This document shows, in pieces, positions 28,150-35,979 of a stretch of DNA of 64,000 bases. This stretch comes from Allomuricauda sp. CP2A (GTDB taxonomy: Bacteria > Bacteroidota > Bacteroidia > Flavobacteriales > Flavobacteriaceae). Under the pieces are notes generated by a model. It searched no databases. It saw nothing but the letters and a program-made list of their open reading frames with translations, and was not told the origin of the DNA. The DNA is taken from assembly GCF_001683915.1 (NCBI RefSeq), contig NZ_LXTT01000100.1, positions 1 to 64,000 of the forward strand, read 5' to 3'. Position numbers and translations under genes: made by a program. Each line of letters begins with the position of its first letter. Position 1 is the stretch's first letter.

Positions 28150-30390
28150 ATGAAAAAATTATTTTCCGACTCCTTTTTTTTGGCCACTGCATTAATCGTC
28201 GTGGTTCTATTTGGTATAGCAGGCTATCATTTTGAACTGGGTCTACCACCTTTGGTGGGTATGTTGCTTGCCATTTTGATCGGCATTATTCTCCTCATCG
28301 GCTTAAAGCTCATTGCTTCATTGGCCAAACCGTTGTTCAAAAAGATTTCGTTTGGCTTCCTGACCACATTTTTAAGTGGATTGCTGGCGTTGGTCATTTT
28401 AAAAATGTTCGCATTCCGTTGGCCTTCATTGTTGTTCTATATATTGGTCTTATGGGGTTTTCTGTGTTGTGTGCTCTTAGTTTTGGGGTTGAAAAAGGTT
28501 AAAGGCGGAAAGAATAACAAATCTGGATGGGTGATGGTCACCACCTCACTGGTTATAGTGGCACTGGGCCTTTATGGTTTCAACAGTTTGGATGGCGACC
28601 CGTATATCAAGGACAAAACACAGCCGAAGAACAACACAAACAGCGCCATGCTTTCGGAAATGGGCGTACAGGATCCATCCCAAAAAGGTCCGTTTGAGGT
28701 GGAAACTTTTACATATGGCAGTGGAACAGACGCAAAACGACCTGAATATGCTGAAGCGGTCCAGATTAAGACCCCCACTGTAAATGCTTCCCGATTGTTG
28801 CCGGAATGGAAGGGCAAAAAAAAGAAGTGGCGCGAAAAATTTTGGGGCTTTGGGGTGGAAAATTTTCCGTTGAATGGCAGGGTCTACATGCCCAAGGGGG
28901 ATGGGCCTTTCCCGTTGGTGCTTATAGTGCATGGAAACCATAGCATGGTCGATTATTCCGATGCGGGATATGCCTATCTCGGGGAACTATTGGCCAGCAG
29001 GGGTTCCATTGCCGTGTCGGTGGATCAAAATTTTATTAACGCACATTGGTCTGGAGATTTTAGGGGGAAAGAAATGCCGACAAGGGGTTGGCTTTTGTTG
29101 AAACACTTGGAACAATGGAAAAAGTGGAACAGCGGAGAGGAGCCCGATTTAGCCGGTAAGGTAGACATGGGCAACATTGTTCTGGTAGGCCATTCCAGGG
29201 GAGGTGAGGCTGTTTCCATTGCAGCTGCTTTTAACGAGCTGGAACGATTTCCAGATAATGCCCAGGAAACCTTTGATTTTGGTTTCGGCATTAAAGGCAT
29301 CATAACGGTTGCGCCTACGGATTATCGGTATGAGCGGGAAATCACGCTTAAAAATATCAATTACCTATCCTTGCAAGGTGCCTACGATTCTGACGAGGTG
29401 AGCTTTTGGGGGATGCGCCCCTACCGCAGATTGCATTTTACGGATGATTTTAAAGGATTTAAGGCGGGGGTGTATATGAACCACGCCAATCACGGTCAGT
29501 TTAATTCCAGTTGGGGACGTTCCGATTTTGGAGCACCCTTGAAATGGTTGTTGAACCTAAAACCTTTGGTTTCCGGGGAAGAACAGCGACAAATGGCAAA
29601 GGTTTACATCAGTGCTTTTGTGGAGACCGTGTTAAAAGGAAAGAATGCGTATCGTACCGTTTTTAAAAGTGCGGATGGTATCAAGGATTGGTTGCCCAAT
29701 GAGATGTATTTGAGCCAATATGCGGATGCTTCCAAAAAAACACTACTGGATTTTGAGGATGATTTGGATGTGACCTCTGGTAAAGAAAATGTTCAAATAC
29801 GTGCAGAAAACTTCAAGATATGGCGGGAAGAAGGGTTAAAGTCACGGGATGATGGGAAGCAGGAAAACAATGCGCTGGTTTTGGGGTGGAAATATGGAAA
29901 ACAGTCAAAAAAGGATTCCTTGCCGCAATACCATATCAATTTACAGAAAGAATTGAAAGATTTTAGTGCTGTAGACACCTTGGCATTATCCGTTGGTGTG
30001 GGAGATATTTCCGAATTGGACCTTACAGAAAAGGAGAATGATCTTTCAGATTCTGGGTTCAACTTCAGCATCGTCCTAAAAGATAGTTTGGGCAACAAGG
30101 CTTCCGTTGATTTGGCCAGCACAAATAGTTTACCGGTTCCCATAAAGACCAAATTCACCAAATTTCAATTTTTGGACAGGGAAATGATGGGAAAGGATTG
30201 GGAGGTTCAATTGAAGAGCTGTTACATGCCCATTTCATTGTTTTCAAGCAAAAATGACAGCTTGGACTTAAGTAAGTTGTACACCATCAGTTTGGTATTT
30301 GATAAAGATTCCCTGGGTGTAGTGGTGCTGGATGATATTGGTTTTTATGGGGATGGAAAATTACCGGAAAAACCGCCCATTTTGGATTAA
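28150..30390 (+). CDS. Membrane-anchored alpha/beta hydrolase
   Basis: This 746-residue protein has about five N-terminal membrane helices (within residues 8-150). A long extracytoplasmic hydrolase domain follows. PLVLIVHGNHSM provides the oxyanion region, GHSRGGEAVS (about residue 350) carries the nucleophile serine, and NHANHGQFNSSWG probably supplies the histidine. Residues about 540-746 form a separate beta-rich domain. The layout resembles secreted cutinase- or acetylxylan-esterase-like hydrolases with an added membrane module; the substrate is unknown. It is flanked by a 147-base gap upstream and a converging lipoprotein gene only three bases downstream. Confidence 0.8.
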   Translation: MKKLFSDSFFLATALIVVVLFGIAGYHFELGLPPLVGMLLAILIGIILLIGLKLIASLAKPLFKKISFGFLTTFLSGLLALVILKMFAFRWPSLLFYILVLWGFLCCVLLVLGLKKVKGGKNNKSGWVMVTTSLVIVALGLYGFNSLDGDPYIKDKTQPKNNTNSAMLSEMGVQDPSQKGPFEVETFTYGSGTDAKRPEYAEAVQIKTPTVNASRLLPEWKGKKKKWREKFWGFGVENFPLNGRVYMPKGDGPFPLVLIVHGNHSMVDYSDAGYAYLGELLASRGSIAVSVDQNFINAHWSGDFRGKEMPTRGWLLLKHLEQWKKWNSGEEPDLAGKVDMGNIVLVGHSRGGEAVSIAAAFNELERFPDNAQETFDFGFGIKGIITVAPTDYRYEREITLKNINYLSLQGAYDSDEVSFWGMRPYRRLHFTDDFKGFKAGVYMNHANHGQFNSSWGRSDFGAPLKWLLNLKPLVSGEEQRQMAKVYISAFVETVLKGKNAYRTVFKSADGIKDWLPNEMYLSQYADASKKTLLDFEDDLDVTSGKENVQIRAENFKIWREEGLKSRDDGKQENNALVLGWKYGKQSKKDSLPQYHINLQKELKDFSAVDTLALSVGVGDISELDLTEKENDLSDSGFNFSIVLKDSLGNKASVDLASTNSLPVPIKTKFTKFQFLDREMMGKDWEVQLKSCYMPISLFSSKNDSLDLSKLYTISLVFDKDSLGVVVLDDIGFYGDGKLPEKPPILD

Positions 30391-30393
30391 AAA

Positions 30394-31134
30394 TCATTCA
30401 AAAATATATTCCCCATCCTCAGAAGTCAAGGGTTGCTGGGCAATAGCGGCATACATGGTTTTGGGAAGGGATTTACCATTTTCAATTGCCAAACATGCTT
30501 CAAGGTTTTGTTCATTGCAGCGAATTGCAATGGAACTTTCGCCATTTGGAAAGATATAGGACTCTTCAATTCCATCCTTTCGAATGACATAGGCACTCAA
30601 TTGATATTGGTGTGCAATGGTGGAGGTATTCTTTAATCCACCAAGGATATAGGTGGGCACTCCTGAACCGTCATGGATCACATCCAATTGATCATAAATG
30701 GATGGGTCGCCATACAGGGATGAGGGGGCAAATCTGTCCGCTCTAACATAAAAAGCTATGTTTTTGATTGGAAACTCCTTTTTTCGTGTGGCCCAAGAGA
30801 ACACTCCAAATTTTTCATCGTCCGAAAGAATAAAAGAAAAATCATGCTTTTTGGTAGGGAAGTAGGTTTGTATTTCCTTCAAAAGTTGAGGGCTTTTTAT
30901 GTTGCGCTCAATGGTTTGCCTAATGTTTTCATTGATGGTCACTACGGATTCTTGGAAATCACTGTCGGTAGTTTTTTTATTTTGCAATGATGCAAATAAA
31001 CCATCCAAATGGTCAACAAGGGCTTTGCCACTATCTAATCTTTGATGTTGTTTTTTTGTTTCCTGTAAAGTGCAGTTCAGTAGAATAGGAAGCAACAACA
31101 GTATGGCGATGCTTCGTGGGCGATTTAGTTTCAT
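30394..31134 (-). CDS. Hypothetical lipoprotein
   Basis: I do not recognise a family. The protein is 246 residues from the start at 31134, chosen because it gives a lipoprotein signal (MKLNRPRSIAILLLLPILLNC, lipobox cysteine at residue 21). A helical region containing LVDHLDGLFASLQNKK is followed by a mixed domain ending in YIFPNGESSIAIRCNEQNLEACLAI. It converges with the hydrolase gene and appears to be transcribed alone. Confidence 0.65.
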   Translation of the reverse strand: MKLNRPRSIAILLLLPILLNCTLQETKKQHQRLDSGKALVDHLDGLFASLQNKKTTDSDFQESVVTINENIRQTIERNIKSPQLLKEIQTYFPTKKHDFSFILSDDEKFGVFSWATRKKEFPIKNIAFYVRADRFAPSSLYGDPSIYDQLDVIHDGSGVPTYILGGLKNTSTIAHQYQLSAYVIRKDGIEESYIFPNGESSIAIRCNEQNLEACLAIENGKSLPKTMYAAIAQQPLTSEDGEYIFE

Positions 31135-31357
31135 TTTGTCTTTAAATAAGGTCATATGCAAAGTTGTGTTTTTTGGTTCAAGTGGAATGCTACAAATGCA
31201 TGGATGCCCTTCCTGAATTGACGTGTTCCATGTTTGGCACAAGATGTATACCTGGTGAATGGTTGTTTCTGCAAGACAGTTTTAACACTTTCTGTTGACT
31301 TATATCATGCAATGTGCCCCTAAACTTCTTTACTTTGTATGGTATAGGTAAAATGGT

Positions 31358-31978
31358 ATGGCGGAGTTCATAAAACTTTATGAGGAGAACCCAAATCCGA
31401 GGCAGATTGAAAAGATTGGCAATGTGCTTCGGAAAGGAGGTCTTGTCATATATCCTACGGATACAGTATACGGTTTGGGGTGCGATATTACCAACTCCAA
31501 GGCATTGCAACGCATTGCCCGGATAAAGGGAGTGAAGTTGGAAAAGGCCAATTGGTCTTTTGTCTGTGCCGATTTGAGCAACTTGTCGGACTATGTACGG
31601 CAGATAGATTCGTCCACTTTTAAGATCTTAAAACGGACGTTGCCGGGGCCGTACACATTCATTTTGCCGGGGAACAACAATCTGCCAAAAGATTTTAAGA
31701 AGAAAAAGACCGTGGGGATACGGGTACCGGACAATAACATTGCCAGGGCCTTGGTCACGGAATTGGGCAACCCCATTGTATCCACTTCCATTCATGATGA
31801 AGATGATATTTTGGAATATACCACGGATCCTGAACTTATTTTTGAGAAATGGCAAAATCTGGTGGATGTTGTGATTGATGGCGGATATGGGGACAATGTA
31901 GCTTCTACCGTAATTGACCTTTCGGAAGGTGTTCCGAAGGTGGTTAGGGAAGGAAAGGGAAGTTTGGACATATTGTAG
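31358..31978 (+). CDS. L-threonylcarbamoyladenylate synthase (Sua5/YciO/YrdC family)
   Basis: This 206-residue protein probably makes threonylcarbamoyl-AMP for the t6A modification of tRNAs reading ANN codons. Fold marks are GGLVIYPTDTVYGLGCDI near residue 30, KGVKLEKANWSFVCADLSNLSDYV, LPGPYTFILPG and the T-V-G-I-R-VPDN stretch. The sequence has KRTLPGPYTF, closer to the YciO branch than to E. coli TsaC, so the exact activity is a little uncertain. It ends eight bases before a strong bidirectional terminator. Confidence 0.85.
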   Translation: MAEFIKLYEENPNPRQIEKIGNVLRKGGLVIYPTDTVYGLGCDITNSKALQRIARIKGVKLEKANWSFVCADLSNLSDYVRQIDSSTFKILKRTLPGPYTFILPGNNNLPKDFKKKKTVGIRVPDNNIARALVTELGNPIVSTSIHDEDDILEYTTDPELIFEKWQNLVDVVIDGGYGDNVASTVIDLSEGVPKVVREGKGSLDIL

Positions 31979-31985
31979 CATAAAA

Positions 31986-32011
31986 AAAAGCGGCCTTTTC
32001 GGGCCGCTTTT
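31986..32011. terminator. Bidirectional terminator between convergent genes
   Basis: The stem AAAAGCGGCC / GGCCGCTTTT is perfect over ten pairs with a six-base loop. It has A-runs before and T-runs after, so it can serve the rightward YrdC-family gene and the leftward OmpA gene. Confidence 0.92.
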
Positions 32012-32035
32012 ACTTTTTTTGGGTTCAGGAAAATA

Positions 32036-32908
32036 TTACATGCCTGTACCACCAATGGCTGGATCTTTCATGCCTTCTTCGATCATATTGTAGAACTGAT
32101 CGATTTTTGGAAGTACCACAATACGGGTCCTTCTGTTTTTGGCTCTGTCCGCAGAAGTATCATTGCTAACAAGCGGTACGTAGTAGCTACGTCCGGCAGC
32201 TGTCATTCTAGCAGGATCTACACCAAAATCGTTCTGAAGAATTCGAACAACGGATGTTGCTCTTTTGGCACTCAAATCCCAGTTGTCCAATAGAACTCCG
32301 CTACGGTAGGGTACGTTGTCGGTATGACCTTCAACCATAAATTCAAAATCAGGTTTGTTGTTCACCACTTTGGCCACTTTGCCCAATACTTCCTTAGCTG
32401 CATTGGTTACATTGTAGCTTCCGCTTCTAAACAATAGCTTGTCGGAAATGGATACGAATACCACACCTTTTTCAACGCTGATTTCAATATCTTCATCATC
32501 CAAGTTGCCCAGTACGCCTTTCAAGCTCTGTACCAAGGCAAGGTTTACAGAATCCCTACGGGTTACGGCATTTTGTAATTTTCTGATGGTAAGGTCTTTT
32601 TCTTGAAGGCTCTCAAGGGATTTTTCAAGGTTTTCAGCACCTTTTGTGGTAAGTGTGGTCAAATTGCCCATATTATTGATGAGCTCTTGGTTGTTCGCTT
32701 TCAAAAATGCGTTTTGATCTTCGAGGGTTTTCAACCTTGAGCTAGCAGTAGCTTTTTCCTCCAAACAGTCATTTAGTTTAACTGTAGCAGAATTCAATAA
32801 ATCTTGGGTTTCTTTATGTTTTGCTTCAAGATCAGCGTATTTTTTTTGAGATACGCATGATGATAATAAAACGGCCATGGCCAGTGTTCCTAGAAAAACT
32901 TTTTTCAT
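32036..32908 (-). CDS. OmpA-family peptidoglycan-associated lipoprotein
   Basis: This 290-residue protein has a lipoprotein signal (MKKVFLGTLAMAVLLSSC, cysteine 18). A coiled coil follows (about residues 20-125) and then a complete OmpA C-terminal domain. That domain has the cell-wall signature MVEGHTDNVPYRSG, the helix NWDLSAKRATSVVRIL and the terminal AKNRRTRIVVLPK. It should link the outer membrane to peptidoglycan. A TAATTTTG-type box occurs about 56-63 bases upstream. A degenerate paralogue lies at 21309-22082. Confidence 0.93.
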   Translation of the reverse strand: MKKVFLGTLAMAVLLSSCVSQKKYADLEAKHKETQDLLNSATVKLNDCLEEKATASSRLKTLEDQNAFLKANNQELINNMGNLTTLTTKGAENLEKSLESLQEKDLTIRKLQNAVTRRDSVNLALVQSLKGVLGNLDDEDIEISVEKGVVFVSISDKLLFRSGSYNVTNAAKEVLGKVAKVVNNKPDFEFMVEGHTDNVPYRSGVLLDNWDLSAKRATSVVRILQNDFGVDPARMTAAGRSYYVPLVSNDTSADRAKNRRTRIVVLPKIDQFYNMIEEGMKDPAIGGTGM

Positions 32909-32963
32909 AGTTCAGAGTATAATTTAAGGATTGTTAGATATATCAATGTTAAAATTTGTTGAC

Positions 32964-32971
32964 CAAAATTA
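32964..32971 (-). promoter_or_regulatory. Putative -7 promoter box of the OmpA-family gene
   Basis: On the minus strand this reads TAATTTTG, a TAnnTTTG match 56 bases before the OmpA start. No clear -33 box was found. Confidence 0.35.
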
Positions 32972-33004
32972 GACAAAAAGCAAAGTTTCTATATTTCGGC
33001 ACAG

Positions 33005-34006
33005 TTAATCTTTTACTAAAATGTTAAAATTCTTCACTTGATTTACGAAATGGGACCAGACTATGGATGTCGTGGTATAGTACTTTAATATAAAATTAGC
33101 TTTTTCCCTTTTCTTGTAAAGTCCCTTAAAGTTACCATAAAAACTGATATGTGCACGCAGAATGGCCCAACAATGTTCAAACTTCAATTGAAAAATAAAG
33201 CGGAGGGCGGCAATACCGTCCAGTAACAATCGAAAAAAGATTATGGGAAATGCCTTTTTGGTGGGTAAATTCTTGGTGATGGAATACAATGAGTTCCTAA
33301 AATTCAAGAAAGTTTTCTTTGGATTCATGTTGCTCAGGGTTGAGCCTCCCAGGTGATACACATGGCTTTTTCCCACATAAAGGACCTTGTGCCCGGCATT
33401 TTTTGCCCTCCAGCAAAGATCCACTTCCTCTTGGTGGGCAAAATAATCCTCATCAAACCCCCCGAGAGATTTAAAGACATCGCTCTTAATGAACATACAC
33501 GCCCCCGTGGCCCAGAAAATTTCCGTGATGTCATCATATTGCCCCTCATCCTTTTCCAAGGCCTGGAATATTCTGCCCCTACAAAAAGGATAGCCCAACA
33601 TATCAATGAAACCACCTGCGGCTCCGGCATATTCAAAATATTCCGGGTTCTTGAGGTCCAATATTTTAGGCTGGATGATGGCAGCTTCGGGAAAAGTGTT
33701 GAAAGCCTCACGAATGGGTTCCAACCAATTTGGGGAGACCTCCACATCTGAGTTCAACAAGCAGAAAATATCGGCTTCAATATGTTTTAATCCATCATTG
33801 TAGCCTTTGGCAAAACCGCCATTTTCAGCATTTTGGACAATTCCGATTGTGGGATATTCCTTTTCCAAAAAGGCAACGGAACCATCCGAACTGGCATTGT
33901 CCACCACATAAATATCCGCTCCTGCGGAGTGGGACATGACCGAGGGAAGGAATTTCTTGAGCAGGGATTCCCCGTTCCAATTGAGTATGACTACGGCGAT
34001 TTTCAA
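33005..34006 (-). CDS. Family 2 glycosyltransferase
   Basis: This 333-residue GT-A fold enzyme transfers a sugar from a nucleotide donor, probably to a cell-surface glycan. The N-terminus VVILNWNGESLLKKFLPSV, the acidic metal site in CLLNSDVEVSP and the acceptor segment GGFDEDYFAHQEEVDLCWRAKNAG place it with the rhamnosyltransferase-like (WbbL) subgroup. The C-terminal about 80 residues are hydrophobic and basic, suggesting membrane association. It follows the HsdR-N gene by 12 bases. Confidence 0.88.
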   Translation of the reverse strand: MKIAVVILNWNGESLLKKFLPSVMSHSAGADIYVVDNASSDGSVAFLEKEYPTIGIVQNAENGGFAKGYNDGLKHIEADIFCLLNSDVEVSPNWLEPIREAFNTFPEAAIIQPKILDLKNPEYFEYAGAAGGFIDMLGYPFCRGRIFQALEKDEGQYDDITEIFWATGACMFIKSDVFKSLGGFDEDYFAHQEEVDLCWRAKNAGHKVLYVGKSHVYHLGGSTLSNMNPKKTFLNFRNSLYSITKNLPTKKAFPIIFFRLLLDGIAALRFIFQLKFEHCWAILRAHISFYGNFKGLYKKREKANFILKYYTTTSIVWSHFVNQVKNFNILVKD

Positions 34007-34018
34007 AACGAGGGCAAA

Positions 34019-34465
34019 TTAACGGCTAAAATCAGGAATATCCTTCAAAAACGTATATTTTTCATTCTCATGGTCCATTTGGCAATAGTAATGCTCCAAG
34101 CCATTGGTCACCATTAAATAATTGGATTGCAGTTGGTAATTGTAGCGGGCAATCTGATCAAAAGTCGATTGATCTATTTTTACCTCAGGCGCTTTGCATT
34201 CCACCAAAAGAAAAATAGTGCCATCCGGATTGAAAATCACGATATCATATCTTTTCTTCATTCGGTTCACCATCAATTGCTTTTCCACATTGATCAGGCT
34301 CTTCGGGTAATTTCTTGTGAAGACCAGAAAATGCAACACATGCTGGCGCACCCACTCCTCGGGTTGCAACAAAACAAATTTTTTGCGGATGCCATCAAAA
34401 ATGTAGCGTCTATTTTGGCTATTTTTGATTCGGAACGAATACGAGGGAAAGTTCAAAGGTTGCAT
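34019..34465 (-). CDS. Stand-alone HsdR N-terminal-like nuclease domain protein
   Basis: This 148-residue protein starts at 34465 (MQPLNFPSYSFRIKNSQNRR). It resembles the N-terminal nuclease domain of type I restriction subunit HsdR, with a PD-(D/E)XK-type site in YDIVIFNPDGTIFLLVECKAPEV (D about 89, E-C-K about 102). No helicase domain, HsdM or HsdS is nearby. Its fixed place divergent from holA with only 28 bases between suggests a housekeeping rather than a restriction role, but that is inference. Confidence 0.75.
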   Translation of the reverse strand: MQPLNFPSYSFRIKNSQNRRYIFDGIRKKFVLLQPEEWVRQHVLHFLVFTRNYPKSLINVEKQLMVNRMKKRYDIVIFNPDGTIFLLVECKAPEVKIDQSTFDQIARYNYQLQSNYLMVTNGLEHYYCQMDHENEKYTFLKDIPDFSR

Positions 34466-34493
34466 TGGACAAAATTGATGAATTTTTTTGGGA

Positions 34494-35495
34494 ATGGACA
34501 AGGTAAAGGAAATAGTTGCGGAAATTGATGCGGGAAAACCGAAGCCCATATATTTTTTAATGGGAGAGGAACCATATTATATTGATAAAATATCAAAATA
34601 TATTGCAGATAATGTGCTCACTGAAGATGAAAAAGGATTTAACCAGATGGTCCTTTATGGTCGTGACACGGCTGTGGATGAAGTGATCGCAAACGCCAAA
34701 CGGTTTCCCATGATGGCCGAACACCAAGTAATCATTGTGAAGGAGGCTCAAGACCTATCCCGAACCATTGAGAACTTGACGGCTTATGTTGAGCACCCGC
34801 AGCCCACAACGGTGTTGGTGATCTGCTATAAGTACAAGAAACTGGACAAGCGTAAAAAGCTGTACAAAGCAGTTCAGAAGAATGGAGAGCTTTTTGAAAG
34901 TAAGAAACTCTACGAAAATCAGGTGGCTGAATGGATACGAAGGACACTGGGCAGCAAAAACTATAAGATTTCCCCCAAAGCCTGTATGTTGCTTGTGGAA
35001 TTTTTGGGAACCGATTTGGGAAAAATCAACAATGAACTTACCAAACTGACCTTGGTGGTGCCTTCTTCCACTGAAATTACTCCAGAGTTGATTGAGCAGC
35101 ATATTGGCATCAGCAAGGATTTCAACAATTTTGAGTTGAAAAAAGCGATTGGGGAAAGAAATGTGGGCAAGGCTTCACGAATCATCGATTATTTTGCCCA
35201 AAATCCCAAGGATAACCCTTTTGTGGTGACAGTGACATTGTTGAATACCTTCTTTACACAATTATTGCAATACCATGGGTTAAAGGACCATTCTCCGGGG
35301 AATGTGGCGAAAGTTTTGGGAGTCAACCCTTATTTTGTAAAGGAATACACGGTTGCCGCCAGAAACTATCCCATGAAGCGAGTGAGCGGGATCATTTCAA
35401 GTTTACGGGAGTTGGATTTGAAAAGTAAAGGGGTTGGGGCCAACAATCTGGCCCAGTCAGAACTGCTCAAAGAATTGCTCACCGAAATAATCTAG
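34494..35495 (+). CDS. holA: DNA polymerase III subunit delta
   Basis: This 333-residue clamp-loader subunit opens the sliding clamp. It has the family N-terminus KPKPIYFLMGEEPYYIDKISKYI, the DLSRTIENLTAYVEHPQPTTVLVI region, FLGTDLGKINNELTKL and a C-terminal helical collar. ATG at 34494 is preferred over the TTG two codons earlier. It converges with the DoxX gene with two bases between. Confidence 0.92.
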   Translation: MDKVKEIVAEIDAGKPKPIYFLMGEEPYYIDKISKYIADNVLTEDEKGFNQMVLYGRDTAVDEVIANAKRFPMMAEHQVIIVKEAQDLSRTIENLTAYVEHPQPTTVLVICYKYKKLDKRKKLYKAVQKNGELFESKKLYENQVAEWIRRTLGSKNYKISPKACMLLVEFLGTDLGKINNELTKLTLVVPSSTEITPELIEQHIGISKDFNNFELKKAIGERNVGKASRIIDYFAQNPKDNPFVVTVTLLNTFFTQLLQYHGLKDHSPGNVAKVLGVNPYFVKEYTVAARNYPMKRVSGIISSLRELDLKSKGVGANNLAQSELLKELLTEII

Positions 35496-35497
35496 CT

Positions 35498-35875
35498 TTA
35501 TCTTTTGTCCACACTGTATTTGCCGGGACCCAACAAGAAAACCACCAAGAAAACCACGAAAAAAAGCAAAGCTTTTTCCTTTGTACCAAATGGATCGGCA
35601 GCATGAATTACAAAAGCAGCCACGAACATGGCGAATGCCGTTGGAATTGCCGCCCACCTTGTTTTAAACCCAATGATCATTAAAAGGGGGCAAAAAAATT
35701 CGGCAATAACAGTTAAAAATAGGGTAGGGGCCTCACCAATACCAAAAGGATTGGCAAACTCTGTATTTCCGTTGATTAGGTTGAGAAGTTTGGGATATCC
35801 ATGGGTGATCATAAACACGGAAGGCACTATCCGAAGTATGGCCAATCCCAAGTGGACTAGGGCATTATTTTTCAT
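35498..35875 (-). CDS. DoxX-family membrane protein
   Basis: This 125-residue protein has four membrane helices of the DoxX/SURF4 type. It includes the typical HGYPKLLNLINGN, PFGIGEAPTLFLTVIAEFFCPLLMIIG and a final hydrophobic helix. Family members are linked to redox or stress functions, but no specific role can be read from this sequence. It stands alone, upstream of the fused E1 gene by about 100 bases in the opposite sense of flow. Confidence 0.82.
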   Translation of the reverse strand: MKNNALVHLGLAILRIVPSVFMITHGYPKLLNLINGNTEFANPFGIGEAPTLFLTVIAEFFCPLLMIIGFKTRWAAIPTAFAMFVAAFVIHAADPFGTKEKALLFFVVFLVVFLLGPGKYSVDKR

Positions 35876-35979
35876 TTAGGGGAATTTTTAATTCACGTGA
35901 AAGTATGAATTATGTTGTAATCAACGCAAACTAAATTGACGAAATATAGGTCTCAATTGATATTTTCGATGAAATTCAA

